64,000 nucleotides of DNA from positions 124,001 through 188,000 of the forward strand of contig NW_026516684.1 of NCBI RefSeq assembly GCF_025766255.1, given 5' to 3'. The notes beneath the pieces are model-generated. The model was not told the DNA's origin. It saw only the letters and a list, made by a program, of their open reading frames with translations, and ran no database searches. A program made the position numbers and the translations under genes. Shown in pieces: positions 48,376-62,858 of this stretch. The stretch comes from Zychaea mexicana. Taxonomy: Eukaryota; Mucoromycota; Mucoromycetes; Mucorales; Lichtheimiaceae. How positions within the stretch are numbered: the first letter of the stretch is position 1; each line of letters starts with the position of its first letter.

Positions 48376-51300
48376 AACTTTGGGTAAAATGTACACATTC
48401 GCACTCTTGCACAGCTTAGGGAAAAAATCATCGATGCGAATGGAATATCGCTCAGGTAGAAAAAGACTAATCAACGCACTTGCCGTACCCAGCTATTGCT
48501 ATTCAAGATGACTGCCTCGCCGGTCCCGTGCGAACGAACAATCATTGAGAGCGTGTTGCAGCCTGTGATGATAGAGCTTCAATAAAGATAATAAGGGACA
48601 AGATCAAGTATCTTTGAGATGATGTTTTATTCCAACAAAAGATAAAGCTCTTTTAAATTCTAGCTATTAAGACGGCGATATCAATTCATCCGACTGATGG
48701 ATAAACTATGTGATAGAGGATGGATCAAGGACGTATCAGAACTTCTATTGAAGTCGCTATGTTAATCGGGCACATCTTTGAAACCGGCGTTAGCTGATGT
48801 AATGGCCGAGGTACCTGTTGATAGGTTCATTGTCCTGTTCACGTAAGGTGGATCATCTGAGTAAGAGACTTTATTCAATAGTGTTTAGCCGGAATGCCGT
48901 AGTGTTCATACGTGTGTGCTATAATGTTTAACCGAATATCTTATTGTTGATATCTTAAGCAGTGTATTAATGTGGTTCACCACACAGCCCATCGTATGTT
49001 TGAGAAAGTACATTACTGCGTTTTAAGCAGAGATGAAGTACACTATTTCTCGACAAATATCTATTCTGATTCGAATATTGGTGCGGGATACCAAGGTCTC
49101 TAAGAACTAGGCAACGTTGCGTGAGGTTCCTATAGTCAAACTTCCCATAATCTTAAGAGACTCAGATCTGCTCCTCAGCAAGACGCCGCTGACGCCGCTG
49201 TCACCAGTTATGAGGTTGAAGGTATAGAGCAATTCAGTCATCGAAGGACTATCGTACAATAGCGAAAGTCTAATTCGATTTACAGTTAATATTGTATTCC
49301 ACTTGTAGACGCAAAACGAATGCGAGACGACGACTACGTATTTTAAGCTGCCACTACTGCTGTACGCATCGCTAATGTCGTAAAAATGTTAAATAATACT
49401 AACAAGCAACCTATGAACACGTGAACTACAGCTGGACATAGGAAGAAAATGTCAGTTAAGCAGGTAAAAACTTCCCGGAATCAAGTAACTCATATCAACT
49501 AAGCATACCGAGCGAGCACTTGGACGTGATGGCAGCGGAATGGCTGATCAAAAGTAGTGGTCTCGGCAAAAGTCATCGATGAAAGGCTTTAAAGTACGTA
49601 TGTGCAATCGATATACTATAGAAGAGAAAAGAGATACAGGTATGTACTATATCTATAATTGCAGGCTTGCGCTATCCAGAATAGTTTACTGCCTCATTCG
49701 ATAATCAGCCAAACAACTTTCTAATTACCTCAACGAGCAGCAGCTGTGGTGGTCAGTCTCAGACTGTGCACAGTAAATCTGTTGGTTAGTATGTCAGAAC
49801 AAGGCACAGGCCTGTTTGATGCCATCATAAAGGTAATAAGAGGTATACGAATTAAGGTGGTAAAAGCATGCTTTTTAATTTTAAGAGAATATGACAGTAA
49901 GGATGACTTTGAAATCATCAGCAAAACAAACTAATTTTGGTTCCCTCCCAATTGCGAAGCCAACACAGGAAATTTGCTCAGGTTCCTGAAATTTTGCCTG
50001 TTGGAATTTTAAGAGTAAGTGAGCAAGCTATCATTGATATGATAGTGCTCATGTTTTATTTGAGCAGCGATTTTAAACTAATGTGTTACTTAAAATCGTT
50101 AAACACATTTGCCACGCACCACAGCTAATTGCATTAAAATAAAATACGCGATTACAAGCACGAAGAAAACCGTCAACAAGTACGGCCGCCGTATTAATCT
50201 GATCATTGACAGCAGCAACTTATAGCTCAGCACTCCAAAAAAAGAAAGACATAAGCATGACGACGGTTGTCGAACAGCAATCAAAGAACATGCGGATGAA
50301 TAAGGCGATCACGGACCTTTTTCAAGTATAACCACCATCGAAAATCAGCGCACAGGTATAGTACTACAGCTGCTAATATAATCCATTTTGCACAGAAAGA
50401 ATAATACCAATACACGACAAGTTAAATATTAGGAGAATTCTGGGCTCGATCGATGGAATAGATAGGATTTAAAGACACCTTGAACGCCTTGTAATTGAGA
50501 GGCCAACATTACGATAAGATGCATTCTATTTTCGTTCCTGCAAGAAAGCGGAACGAAAATGAATGAATCAGTAGCTTTGGGCAGTGGAACCGAGTACCGC
50601 CAGCGTGCTAATGAGAGTGACGGTGGAGATCTCTACAATGACCAACAGTGTATTCTTCCACAAGAAAGCATAATTGTAGTCCCGATGTTCCTGCCGACAA
50701 GGAGGAGGAGAGCAATACAAACAACGGTTTTGGCTACTGTATTTAATAGCCTTTATCAACACTGAGAGTCAGTAACCATCAGCTGGTATTGAGAATTTAA
50801 TTATAGAGTATCCTTCAGGTATGAGCTCCAAGCAAAGATTGATCCGAGTTCTCTCCTTCTCTTTTATACATCCATTTCTTTAAAATTGAAGGTGCTAAAG
50901 CCAAGGACTGAACAACATCTGGTGTGTTCTTGGTCTTTTGATGCCGGCGGTCCCTCGCAATGTGCCATCTATGATTGCTGGAACTCAAAATGTCGTGGAT
51001 GTGGACTTTATCCAATGTGCTGTTACTTATAAACTCCCAGTAATCAAGTGATATGATATGACAGGCTCTCCATCATCTTAACCTTTTCTGTCATTGCTTT
51101 CCGCTCTTGACGTCCTGAGTAAAAAACAAGGCGAATCCTCTACATCCGCAATAAATGTTTTCTGGGACATATATTTCCATAGCGATTTTTTCCATTCGCT
51201 GACCTGTACATATCAGCGCGGCATGATCCATCATACTTCTGTTTCCCTTAGCGTGCAGATCCTACGATCCTATGATTAGACCGCTTAGCTCAGAAACATC

Positions 51301-52001
51301 ATTTTAAAATATTAGCGTATCACCGATGACGTTGTTCACCTGTCTCAAGCGACAAAAGATTGCTTCGCATACATGCGCCAACTTAATCAGTATAGCTGTA
51401 ATCCAACCGCGATAACGTCAGTCCTGGACAATGATAGGCTTTCAATATGATATAAACGTATGTTAAAGGTGTGGACATGGGACAGCAACCTTCTCGTGAT
51501 GCCAACAGCCATAACGACATCAGACTTTTGATTTAAAGGTTTGAAAACATTGCAGCATTATCTTGAAAGTAGAGATAGAAAGATCATCATTTTAAAGATA
51601 GAAACACAAGTAAATGAATCGAGGTTCACTTAGAGTACCATATGCATACTCTACAAGCATGATTCAAACTATGCCAGTTGTAAGTGGAGAAGAATCGTCA
51701 TAGCAACCTAGGATCATGTCGGAGATAGATAATCAGTCAGAGCACGCTAAGCATTTCCGAGTAATAGTATTAGCACCAACATCAACATAAACGTTGTTTA
51801 CAGTTAATATAAACAATGGTTGTATAAATACTTTCGAATGTCGAGTTTTTTGTTTTTCGTTTTAGGATGTGAAAGAACTGGAAAATATTTGTGTTGACGT
51901 GGTTGCTTGATTATGTATAAGTTACTAATTAGTTCTTCCTCTGATCCTTCCTCCGCTTGACTTGTGGTGAGTGAGTTGATGCGTTCTTTTTTTCGAGTTT
52001 A
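48376..52001. other. Gene-poor region
   Basis: About 3.6 kb without a gene I can support. Base composition is moderate and unlike the AT-rich blocks; there are few homopolymers, frequent stops in all frames, and only short chance frames (60-68 codons). It may be old, heavily mutated repeat sequence. Confidence 0.5.
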
Positions 52002-53640
<1,639 letters not shown>

Positions 53641-55357
53641 TTCTAGGATATAAAATAAAGAATACAATTTGCGTAAATAAATAGAGTTGGTCCTGTTATC
53701 ATATTTTTTTCTCTCTCTTGATCCATCTTTTCCTTTCTTTTTTTTTTTCGAGCACTACTCCGATCAACTCAACATAACCCCCACGATATCTGCTTTGTAA
53801 GTTGGAAAAATCGCTGATCAAGTCAGCCCATCCCTTTTCATTTCTTAAGTCCTTTTATCCCTCCACCCAGAAACTAATAAAATAGATCGATGTGTACATA
53901 CAATAAGCACGTTGCTGCGATGGCAAAAGGAGAAAAAAAGGTGGTCAGAGATGGATGAAAAGCAAAAGATCGGGATTCAAAGAAATAGGTCTGAGTCTTT
54001 TTTTTTTCCTTTTAGACACATACTTTTGCGCAGTCACCTGAGAGAGGAGCGGCCTATTAATACACTTCTCTAACCTATAATACTTTGAAAGATTTAAATA
54101 GTATCACTATAAGAAACGCATAAGCCGATTTGTTTCTTCATGGATTAGACCGTTTATATACGTACCTGCGTGTGTGTGGAACTTATTATACATACGCTTA
54201 ATCGTAAATGCTACTTGATGGACGCTGCTGTGAGTAACATTTAGAAACATCCCTGCACATCTATGTCGCACGAAAATATGCGTAAATGTTCCCATAAATC
54301 TTGCAACAACGATCTGCTACTATCTATAGATTTTTCTCTGCTAGGGCCAAGTGTACTTGGTGGATCTCTTCTTATATGTTCAGTAGTTGGAATATTCATT
54401 GTTGGCATGGATTTCTATGAGCTTATAGTCGTCGCTATATTTCTCCGGCCCACATCATCTTCTAATCGTAAAAACAAAATAGCAATGACTGCATTGTGTG
54501 TGTGGTATGTATCAGACAAAATCTAACGTTGAGAAGTAATCAAAAGATTGCATCATTGCAGTGCTCTTGTAGTTCTCAAACAATGGCGACGGAAAACTGT
54601 ATATCATTGTGACAAATGTGTATATATTCTACCGTCATAGCAATACTACGCTTTTAAAGTTAATTTGTTGCTAACATATCCATTGTCATCGTCTGCACAA
54701 ATCAAAAGCTTCTCTGTTCTAATCAATTTTATAAAGTAGCTGGAGCCATATAGTAACGCTTAGTGGTCGCCTACATATTCTTAATACATCATAGCAGCCC
54801 TTATCGTTCACTCTGCTGCTCGTCGATGTTTGCCGTTTCCTCTGCTGTTATAATACAGGATAGGAAGAGCATCTCTTTACAATCGTACAGAATGGAGGAA
54901 AAGCCCCTATCGGTAGTCCTAATAAACATGTGAAGGATTCGGTTGCTCATACTACAATGGCGGCGCATCTTATTCTTATGATGATGTTGCACTAAATCAA
55001 ACTTGGATAGCAAAAGAATGTAATTGACCATATGGAGCCATCAGCACTCTATAAAACGATGATTATAGTAAGATAATACAAAAACATACATTTTACGTAC
55101 TCATATTCTTTGCTGTTCGCTCTACATACTTCATCAGCTGAAAGTTAGAAGCAAGTCAAAGAGTTACACGTCGGTTCAAGCGGTGTTTGTACACCTGCGT
55201 GGCGGCCCTTTTGCCGCTTATTTGTTTTAAACGTTAGCGGAACAATTATTGTCCCGATCTGCTCGTGTTACTTCAAAGCGCTATATATTCAGCAACGAAA
55301 GAAAAAGTTACTAGTCAAAGTGCGACGACTTCTACTGTCATAACTGTTGCTACTATT
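53641..55357. other. Intergenic region between divergent PP1 and ceramidase genes
   Basis: About 1.7 kb. 53690-53760 is pyrimidine-rich leader sequence of PP1. The remainder has no supported gene; an 87-codon frame (54263, hydrophobic middle) and a 76-codon minus-strand frame (55031-54801) are not recognisable and were not annotated. It should carry both promoters. Confidence 0.4.
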
Positions 55358-57080
55358 ATGAACACTATGCTAGAAGAAGACTTTTACTATTGGGGTAAAC
55401 CGTAAGTATTCTTTTACTTGTATTATTCTTAATAACTAAACTTATTCTTAATAACTAAACTTATCATACGTCGCGTTGTTAAAAAAAACTATTGCTACCG
55501 GCCTTTATTGTTATTACAGAACGTCAACGATCGATTGGTGCGAAGTAAGTAAATTGATCAGACATGCCGTCGCCAACAAGTCCATGTCAACAGCAGCAAT
55601 GTCAATCGCGCGTTCACTTGGCTAAATCATTTGGCTGTTGGTGTCTTATGAAGGAAAACTATGTCATATCGCCTTACCTTGCCGAGTTTTTTAACGTAGG
55701 TCTCCCAATTTTCTTGTTTGCTTAACAATTTTCTTCTTTGACGACAACTAAACTAAAGCTGATACACTTATAACTAAATGATTCTTATAAATGGGAAAAC
55801 CAGACAACCACCAACTTGGTTTTTGGTAAGGAAGAACGAAAGGGAGGAATGGGGTGATGAACCGTGCTCTGTAATCGCGTAATAGTTGAATATTAAGGCA
55901 TTTCGCGGGTGTATATTCAAAGGGTTCCTGGCTCTCTTTGGAATTTATAACACGATCACCAACAACTTTAGCAAGTCGTTCGTTATCGCACACTTGGCAG
56001 TTTTGTTTGTTGGAGTGGGCTCGTGCGTATTTATTATGATAATATCTCCCTTGATTTGGTTCTAACTTTCCCCGCTAATTTCGTCCATATAGTTGGTTTT
56101 TTCACATGACACTTCAATACGAAATGCAACTGCTCGACGAGCTTCCAAGTAAGTACATAATACGCAACAGTTTGAAACCGGTGATATAATGAATGGATGT
56201 TGTAATGCGTGCATGTGTGCGAGTTTGAACTGATGGTGCATAATTACTACAGTGATCTATGCAGCATCCGTCATGGTCTGGGCAATGTAAGTATCTAGCG
56301 CGTAGTAAAAGGGTGTGATTTAGTGTTGGTCTTGACAACAGATCATGCTGCGTACATGGATCAAAAAGGATTGTGGTGTAACTTACAAAAGCTTGTTTGT
56401 TCAGCTTTGAAATCCATCCACAGAGGCGGTATGGTATCTGGTTGCCCTTGTTCTTGGTTGGCTATTCTGTATTCGTAACCTATTCCTACATCATCATCAA
56501 CAATCCAGTCTACCATCAAGTATGCTATGGTCTGCTAGTTGGCACTGTTGTCATTCGCTCGGTTTATGTTAGTCACAAGCTCCCTGCAGCATACCAGGGC
56601 TATGAAAAGTTATGGATGGTCCGACTTTTGTGGATTGCCGCATCATGCTTCGGAGGAGCTTTTGTAGTTTGGAACATTGACAACCAATTCTGCACTACCT
56701 TGCGTGGCTGGAGATCAACGGTGGGCTTACCCCTCGGTGCTATTAGCGAGGTAAAGTGTACGCCCTAAAAAATATGAGACATGTATCTTGTATCACCAAA
56801 TCAATTAACGGGTTGGTTTTCTTTGGGCGGTTTTCTTTACTAGTTGCACGGCTGGTGGCATATTGGAACAAGTGAGAGAAAGCACGATGATGGAAGGAAA
56901 GTACTGACTTTGGCATACTAACTTCTTTTGGTATAAAAAGGTCTCGGCGTCTACTACTTTGTGGTCTATTGCGAATGGGTTCATCAAGTCATGAACGGCA
57001 AGGCACCTCGCTATGAAATCAGATGGGTCGGACCTTTATGTTATTTGAGACCTGCCAAGGGCCAACTTAAAACAAATTAA
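55358..57080 (+). CDS. Alkaline ceramidase (YPC1/ACER3 family)
   Basis: Ten small exons (55358-55401, 55520-55544, 55654-55695, 55804-55825, 55923-56022, 56093-56148, 56253-56286, 56405-56750, 56844-56871, 56941-57080) join in frame to 278 residues, a normal family length. Alkaline ceramidases are ER/Golgi seven-helix hydrolases that release sphingoid base from (phyto/dihydro)ceramide. Conserved features: TSTIDWCEENYVISPYLAEF (calcium-site residues D, E, N, E), TTTNLVFG, GSWFFHMTLQYEMQLLDELP (Ser and His at the zinc site, Asp), and LHGWWHIGTSLGVYYFVVYC (HxxxH zinc ligands). The start could also be ATG 55367. An identical-phase join restores each conserved block, so the exon chain is well supported. 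The very short exons are notable. Confidence 0.93.
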
Positions 57081-58451
57081 GCTGCCTTTTTTTTCTTTTG
57101 AGAGGACAGTTGTGTGATGTGTAGCATATATTATTTTATACCTACCTCGAAAAGACAATGGAGCAGGGCCGGGGGCCATGGACGTCATGTTAAGGACACT
57201 AGATTCGTACTAGCACTACTACATTATAGCAACTAGAAAAAGCAATAACAAAATGTAGTAGAGATCAAATACTACTATTATAAAAAGTTGGTTCCTGAGG
57301 AAATTAAAAAGCATTATACGACGCTCCTTGCTAATCAGATGATCTAGCTGTATAATATGTAGCAATACTTTTTTATATTAGCTTAGCATGAGTTAGTAAT
57401 GTGTTAAAACACGCAAACATACACTGTGTAGTGAACAGGTAAAATCTTGGTAACTTTTACCTTATTACGTGCATTTTACTTACTACACTACATAAAGTTA
57501 CATACATAAAGACATACAAGACTGTTGCAAAGTCGATTAGCGGATACACACTCGTTGGATCTGATCGTCATCGGCGAAAGATAATGGTGCGCGTATGTTG
57601 TGTGCGTGCACTTTTAGCGTGTTTTTGGTAACCCTACATAGTCTTATTAGGGCATTTATTTCAATATGAGCCACAATGGCTATCAGCACTGCAGAGTGTT
57701 GCTTATGCTCCACACTCTTATGGTGCAGATTTATGAGCAGAAAGTTCAAGCCTTGGCGCGCTTTTTGCTAAGCTAAAGTGATCGAGAACCCGATGCTAAA
57801 TAAGGGATGCATCGTGTGACCTACTTCAGCCGAGCATGTGCGCATTATGTACTGGCAAGCGGCTGATGATGATGATGCTATAGTTTACCAAAAGTCGAGA
57901 AGTGAAAGAGAGGGTGAGAGCAGCTCGTCCGCCCACCTGCGCCCAAGTTCTCGGCAAATTTAATCATTAGGGGCTGTAAGAAGAAGGGGTACCTTGCCGC
58001 TGATGATGGGATCCATCACTTATCATCTGTCTATCCTGTTGACGATTAAAAGAAAGAGAAGGCGAAAACATCGCCAGATAGACACAGAGATTTGAAAGAG
58101 GCAAAATGCAAACTGCTCGGGCAAACTCAGTTTTGCTCTTTGGACAAAAGAGGGATGCTCCGTGTTCTTGATCACCCTGCATCCCTTTCTTCAATAATAG
58201 AACGCCTTCAAACAAACATATAAACATTACAACATTCAGCTTGGGGTTGTCTTCTTTATACGCTTTGATATAAATATAGATATTCAATTTTTGAGTGTAT
58301 AATCTGCGTGTAGGTCTGTTTTTGTATTGCGAGTGTCAAAGCAGCGTTTATTACCACACTCTCTCTCTCTTCTTCTCTCGCGCTCTTTCTTTCCTCTGCT
58401 TCTACTACTATTTCTTCACTCTTTTTTTTCTTTTCTGCTGCATATTGTTAA
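57081..58451. other. Intergenic region and HSF promoter/leader
   Basis: About 1.4 kb without a supported gene. 58355-58440 is a long CT-rich leader immediately before the HSF start codon. 57880-58280 has a short minus-strand frame that is not recognisable. Confidence 0.4.
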
Positions 58452-60291
58452 ATGGATAACGGCCGATTCTCTTCGTCATCGTCTTCTTATTCCATGTTTA
58501 ACGACGGGTCAATCTCTTCGTGCTCATCGTTCAGCTCACCTGCAGCATCGCCGTTGCATTCGCCTTTTGAATCACCCAGTGACTCTCCAGTCCGAGAACT
58601 GCAGTTGCATAGCAACCCAACTTATACTCAGCAACAAATGACGACGTTACAACCACCCATACCTACGCAGACCACCAGCACTGATCAGCACACGAGTAAA
58701 AGCTCGGCTTCTGCTGAAAGCGGAGGCAACAGTGGTGGCGCCGGCAATGGAAATAATAGCAACAACACATTTGTTCATAAACTATACAAGCAAGTAACAA
58801 TAAAGGGAGCGTGGCGAAGGGATGGATGATCCGGTAACCTTGTATGCTAATGCATTGTAGCTTTGTTACATACGGTTTAACTGATATAGCATGGTGGTGG
58901 ATAAGCAATATCAACACCTCATTGCGTGGAATTTCACAGGGACATCATTTGTTGTGTGCAATATCATGGAGTTCTCGAGAGACGTTCTGCCAAAGCATTT
59001 CAAGCATAACAACTTTTCGAGTTTCGTTCGGCAACTTAACATGTGAGTATAACTAGCTTCTTTATAAGGATACATGTAATATAAACTCCTGGATATGCTG
59101 ATGAGAGGGAACGAGAGAGTATGTGTAAATGTTGATAGTGATGGTTGATTGCGATTGATATGAAAAGCTCGCTAATTTAGCATATTGTTGTTTAGGTACG
59201 GTTTTCATAAGGTGAACAAATCACCACGAGGGCACCGCACAATGGCCGAGAACCAAATTTGGGAATTTTCCCACTGCAAGTTCATGAAGGGCCGGCCTGA
59301 TCTATTGGACGAAATAAAGCGCAAATCGATCGAACCTGATGCAGTTCGACGAGACAACAATGACTTGCACACTCGAGTTCAGATGATGCAGTCATCACAG
59401 GCATCCATGATGCAACAGATAGCCCATTTGCAAGAGAACTTCTCCCAAGTCCTACGAGAGCTCGCTGAGACACGACGGAAGCAAAGTCTGCAACAGCAAG
59501 TATTGAAAACTGTGATGGACTACATGACCCAGCAGCAGGGTGCTCAATGTAAGCATATATAGAGAGCGTTATCATGGATCAAGATGTGACGAATACTTGT
59601 ATTTCCCCTCCTCTCTTTATGTTAAGCTCATACACTTACTCGCATCTTATAACAAATATGTATGCAAGTGTCCATGTCGACTGACGTAGCCGCATCGAAT
59701 GGATTTGGTGATATGAAGCCAGATCCCGAGCAGCGACCCCCTTCCATATACATTACTTCGCCTGAAATGGACGCCACTGCTCAGCAATTGCAAAACTTTT
59801 ATCTCGACGAAAACCAACGTCCCCAACAGCAGCATCATAGTAGACCACCCAGCCCAGCTCCTATACAGACACATCAAAACAGTCTTTCAAGACAATCCAG
59901 TGCGTTAGGCCTTCAAATCCACTCTTTGCCTCAACAACACCATCAGCATCAAGACCAAGAATCTCCTATTTCCCCCTCTGTATCAATGTTCGAGGCCGCC
60001 ATCAACACCCCTCTTCCGCCAAGCCCTTCGCCTAGCACATTCATGTCCGACGACGAGGCTGCAAGTGTATGCAGTCCCCATAGCCCATATACGCCAAGTA
60101 GCTGCAACTATGGGCCGACTCCCGCAACAAGAGACATGAGTGGATCTACTCCGATGCAACAAGACCAGGTTCAACAACAACAACAGCAGCAGCAGCAACA
60201 ATCTTATTTTAACGTAATGCAGCATAGCAATCCGCAACAACAATATGCTCTTCAGCAACAACAGGCTATGGCAATTTACCATCAAGAGTAG
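58452..60291 (+). CDS. HSF-type DNA-binding transcription factor
   Basis: Four exons (58452-58789, 58890-59042, 59196-59548, 59669-60291) encode 488 residues. A Ser/Pro/Gln-rich N-terminal region of about 105 residues precedes the heat-shock-factor winged-helix domain: FVHKLYNMVVDKQYQHLIAW, NFTGTSFVVCNIMEFSRDVL, KHFKHNNFSSFVRQLNMYGF and HKVNKSPRGHRTMAENQIWE. The FSSFVRQLNMYGFHKV recognition helix is intact. A heptad region (LHTRVQMMQSSQASMMQQIA, VLRELAETRRKQSLQQQVLK) follows, then a Pro/Gln/Ser-rich activation-type tail with poly-Gln runs. Intron 1 uses a GC donor (GCAAGT at 58790) and an AG acceptor and is required to restore KLYNMVVD. The domain layout is that of fungal Hsf1/Sfl1/Skn7 relatives; the specific role is open. 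Confidence 0.93.
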
Positions 60292-60960
60292 AATGGATCA
60301 AATAGTGCCCCGGTCAGTTTTAACCCACGACACTGGGATTGGAGAAAGAAACATAGAATTTGCAGCATTGCAGTATAGTGCTCAAGCACTTGGAACCTCC
60401 ATTCTATTCCTTTCTTTATACATGAACGCTTCTCATACCTGTATTTAAACAACCTTGTAAAATATCCCTATACGATACATAATTTTCATTGTCATTAAAT
60501 CATAATACATCAGCTCAAATGTTTGAATTGAACGATACTGTACATATTGCACGTACTATCATATATGATACACAATAATACATTTGTTGGCGGTGCGATG
60601 CCTCGTATTTATCTAGAATAGCAGTTTTCCTATCATTGGCGAAATCCCAGGTTTAATTTTTGGACAATTATGTATATAGAAACAATGCATTATATATCAC
60701 CCATGCACATAAAAAGTTTTCTGTAGCTGCTTATGGCAAATCTATACACCTTCCAGATCAACAGAAAAAGACTCAGAGTATTGATGCCCAATAACTTTTG
60801 ATGCGTTCCTGTTTTTTCTTACGCAGTATAATATACGCCCTCCTTCCACTTCTTTCTACATCGCATTTTATGTTTCTTCAAAAATCCTGTATTTATTACA
60901 TAGTGAACAAACAAGAACTAATATATAACTGGAAGTATCCTATTTTCTAAGTACATTCAT
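60292..60960. other. Intergenic region, AT-rich
   Basis: About 670 bp between the convergent 3' ends of the HSF and FAD-oxidase genes. Rich in A/T with AATAAA-like sequences; no gene is seen. Confidence 0.45.
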
Positions 60961-62858
60961 CTACAGCTTTGCAAAACGATTATCGGGGTCCCATTTCTGC
61001 TTGAGTTTGTTTAGCTCCATGTAATTGATGCCAAATTCACGGGCGCTGGGTCCACTGAAATCGGAATGATTAGCATACAAGCGATAGCTATCACCACGCG
61101 AGGACAGGTACTGTGCATAGTCACGTGCCCATTCAACCATCTTGTCCTCGAGGCTAGGGTCCGTAAAGGCCGCCGCGACGCCTACATCAAAGTGATCGTC
61201 TCGCCAGCTGAACGCCATATCCGTTCGCTTGTGCTTCATAATACCATCCGGCTGCACCATCAGGATCAACGACCCGGTGCCATCGGCCGCGGGTTCGTCA
61301 GTATATAATTTATCCAATCGTTCGAGTGCGCCACGGATATGATCAACATCAAGGGGAGGTTTGATATTAGCTGAGGCGAAACGAATAGGGTTGGCAGCGT
61401 ATAAAGTTGGCTCATCGCTCAAGGTATTGATCTTCCAATATGGCATGGAGAATGTGTCTCGTGAAGCAGGCTTTAGCTTTAACAGTGGTTCAAAGTTTGC
61501 TTCTGCGTCCTCTTCTGAACCGTTGTAAAATGGAAGTACCGTCATACCCGCCTTGCCATCTCCACCTTTGCCTAGTGCAAGTGCAGCAGCACCTTTGACA
61601 TTGCCTTTGGCAAACCATGCATTGAGTGCCTCAAGTACTTCCTGCACCTGGCTGCCGTTGTAGGTGAGGGCACCGCCCCAAACCGTCTTTGCAATAGGAT
61701 GCGCTTGGATGACGAACTATTTGGCGTGATGAGTATACTTTAAATGAAGATGAAACGCTGACTGTTTCTTCTTTACTTCTCTAACCTTTGTTACTACGCC
61801 AAACTTATTGCCTGCACCACGGATGCACCAGAACAAATCTGGGTTTTCATCCTTACTGGCCCACACAATCTGGCCTTTGGCAGTAACAACTTCAGCTGCG
61901 ACTATATTATCTACAGCCAAACTAGCAAATTTCCTTTGTAAGTCACTCTAACATAAGCAATACAGCAGTTTATCTTCTCCTTACCCGAATTCGCCTGTCA
62001 GGTATCCGTAGCCACCGTGCAACATCAATCCACCAATGCCTACATGGCTAGTCGACCCGGTTACTATGAAAACCGAGTTGATGCATATATCAGTTTCTCC
62101 TTTTAGCCTAGTTACCCGGCCAATTGCCTCGGCATTTTCCTTGCACAATGTTAATCACCCTAACAGATAATCCACATTTCAACTTACCACATGCAAGGCC
62201 ATATTCAGCTGCTGCCTTGATTACGTGGCTGGCCAGCGCGCCTCCTCCAGCTACCACATGTTTCTCATCCGCATTGATAAACACGTCGTTCAGCAAGCTC
62301 AAATCAATCACAATGCCGTTCTCGATACTTGACGCGCCACCTGGGGAGTGGCCACCACATTTGACGACGAAGGGAAGGCCGTGACTTTCTGTCATGATTA
62401 TCTATATGCATACGCTGATGCTTGTAAATTTCTTTTTTCATACTACATATCCTTCCAGAAATACAGAGCTTATTGACCACGCGTAAAACACTGACCGTTT
62501 TGCGGACGTCTTCGGCATCGGCAACCATGACAACCGCCAGTGCGCGCTTCACGGCGCATTTGGACCAACGTCGCAGTGCATCGTTATAAGCTTGTCCGTG
62601 ATGGCCCATAATGACGCGCGCCTTGGATGACAGAGACGAACCGAATGTTGTGAGTTGCTGCGTGGTAATTCTTCCACCTGCTTGATATCGCTTGTTGGTT
62701 GGTTTCAAACGGAAAAAGTTTGGCGCGGGTGCGTCGCCGCTACTGGTGATATCGACTTGCTGTTCCTGTTGTTGAGCTTCATTGTTGTTGCTACTATCAG
62801 CTGCTGGATCGTCAAAGTAGGCAGCAAAAGCTGGATCAACACCACAGAATTGGCACAT
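60961..62858 (-). CDS. FAD-linked oxidoreductase, berberine-bridge-enzyme-like (VAO/PCMH family)
   Basis: About five exons, start ATG 62858, stop at 60961. The N-terminal region begins MCQFCGVDPAFAAYFDDPAA and has a Ser/Gln-rich stretch. The FAD-binding PCMH domain follows: DALRRWSKCAVKRALAVVMV, SHGLPFVVKCGGHSPGGASS (the FAD-linking His), VIDLSLLNDVFINADEKHVV, then GSTSHVGIGGLMLHGGYGYL and LAVDNIVAAEVVTAKGQIVW. The substrate domain includes ENPDLFWCIRGAGNKFGVVT and the C-terminal BBE motif INYMELNKLKQKWDPDNRFA. The position of the second, cysteinyl FAD link of plant BBEs is here Thr/Ser (GSTSHVG), so only one covalent attachment is expected. The last three residues are AKL, a possible peroxisomal signal. 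Substrate unknown; carbohydrate or secondary-metabolite oxidation is typical of the family. Confidence 0.88.

Noticed and set aside
49730..50130. Possible reverse-transcriptase FADD-like motif on the minus strand (VCFADDFKVIL)
   Set aside because: Only the short motif fits; the flanking sequence lacks the other RT blocks and has stops, so it is likely chance or too decayed to support.
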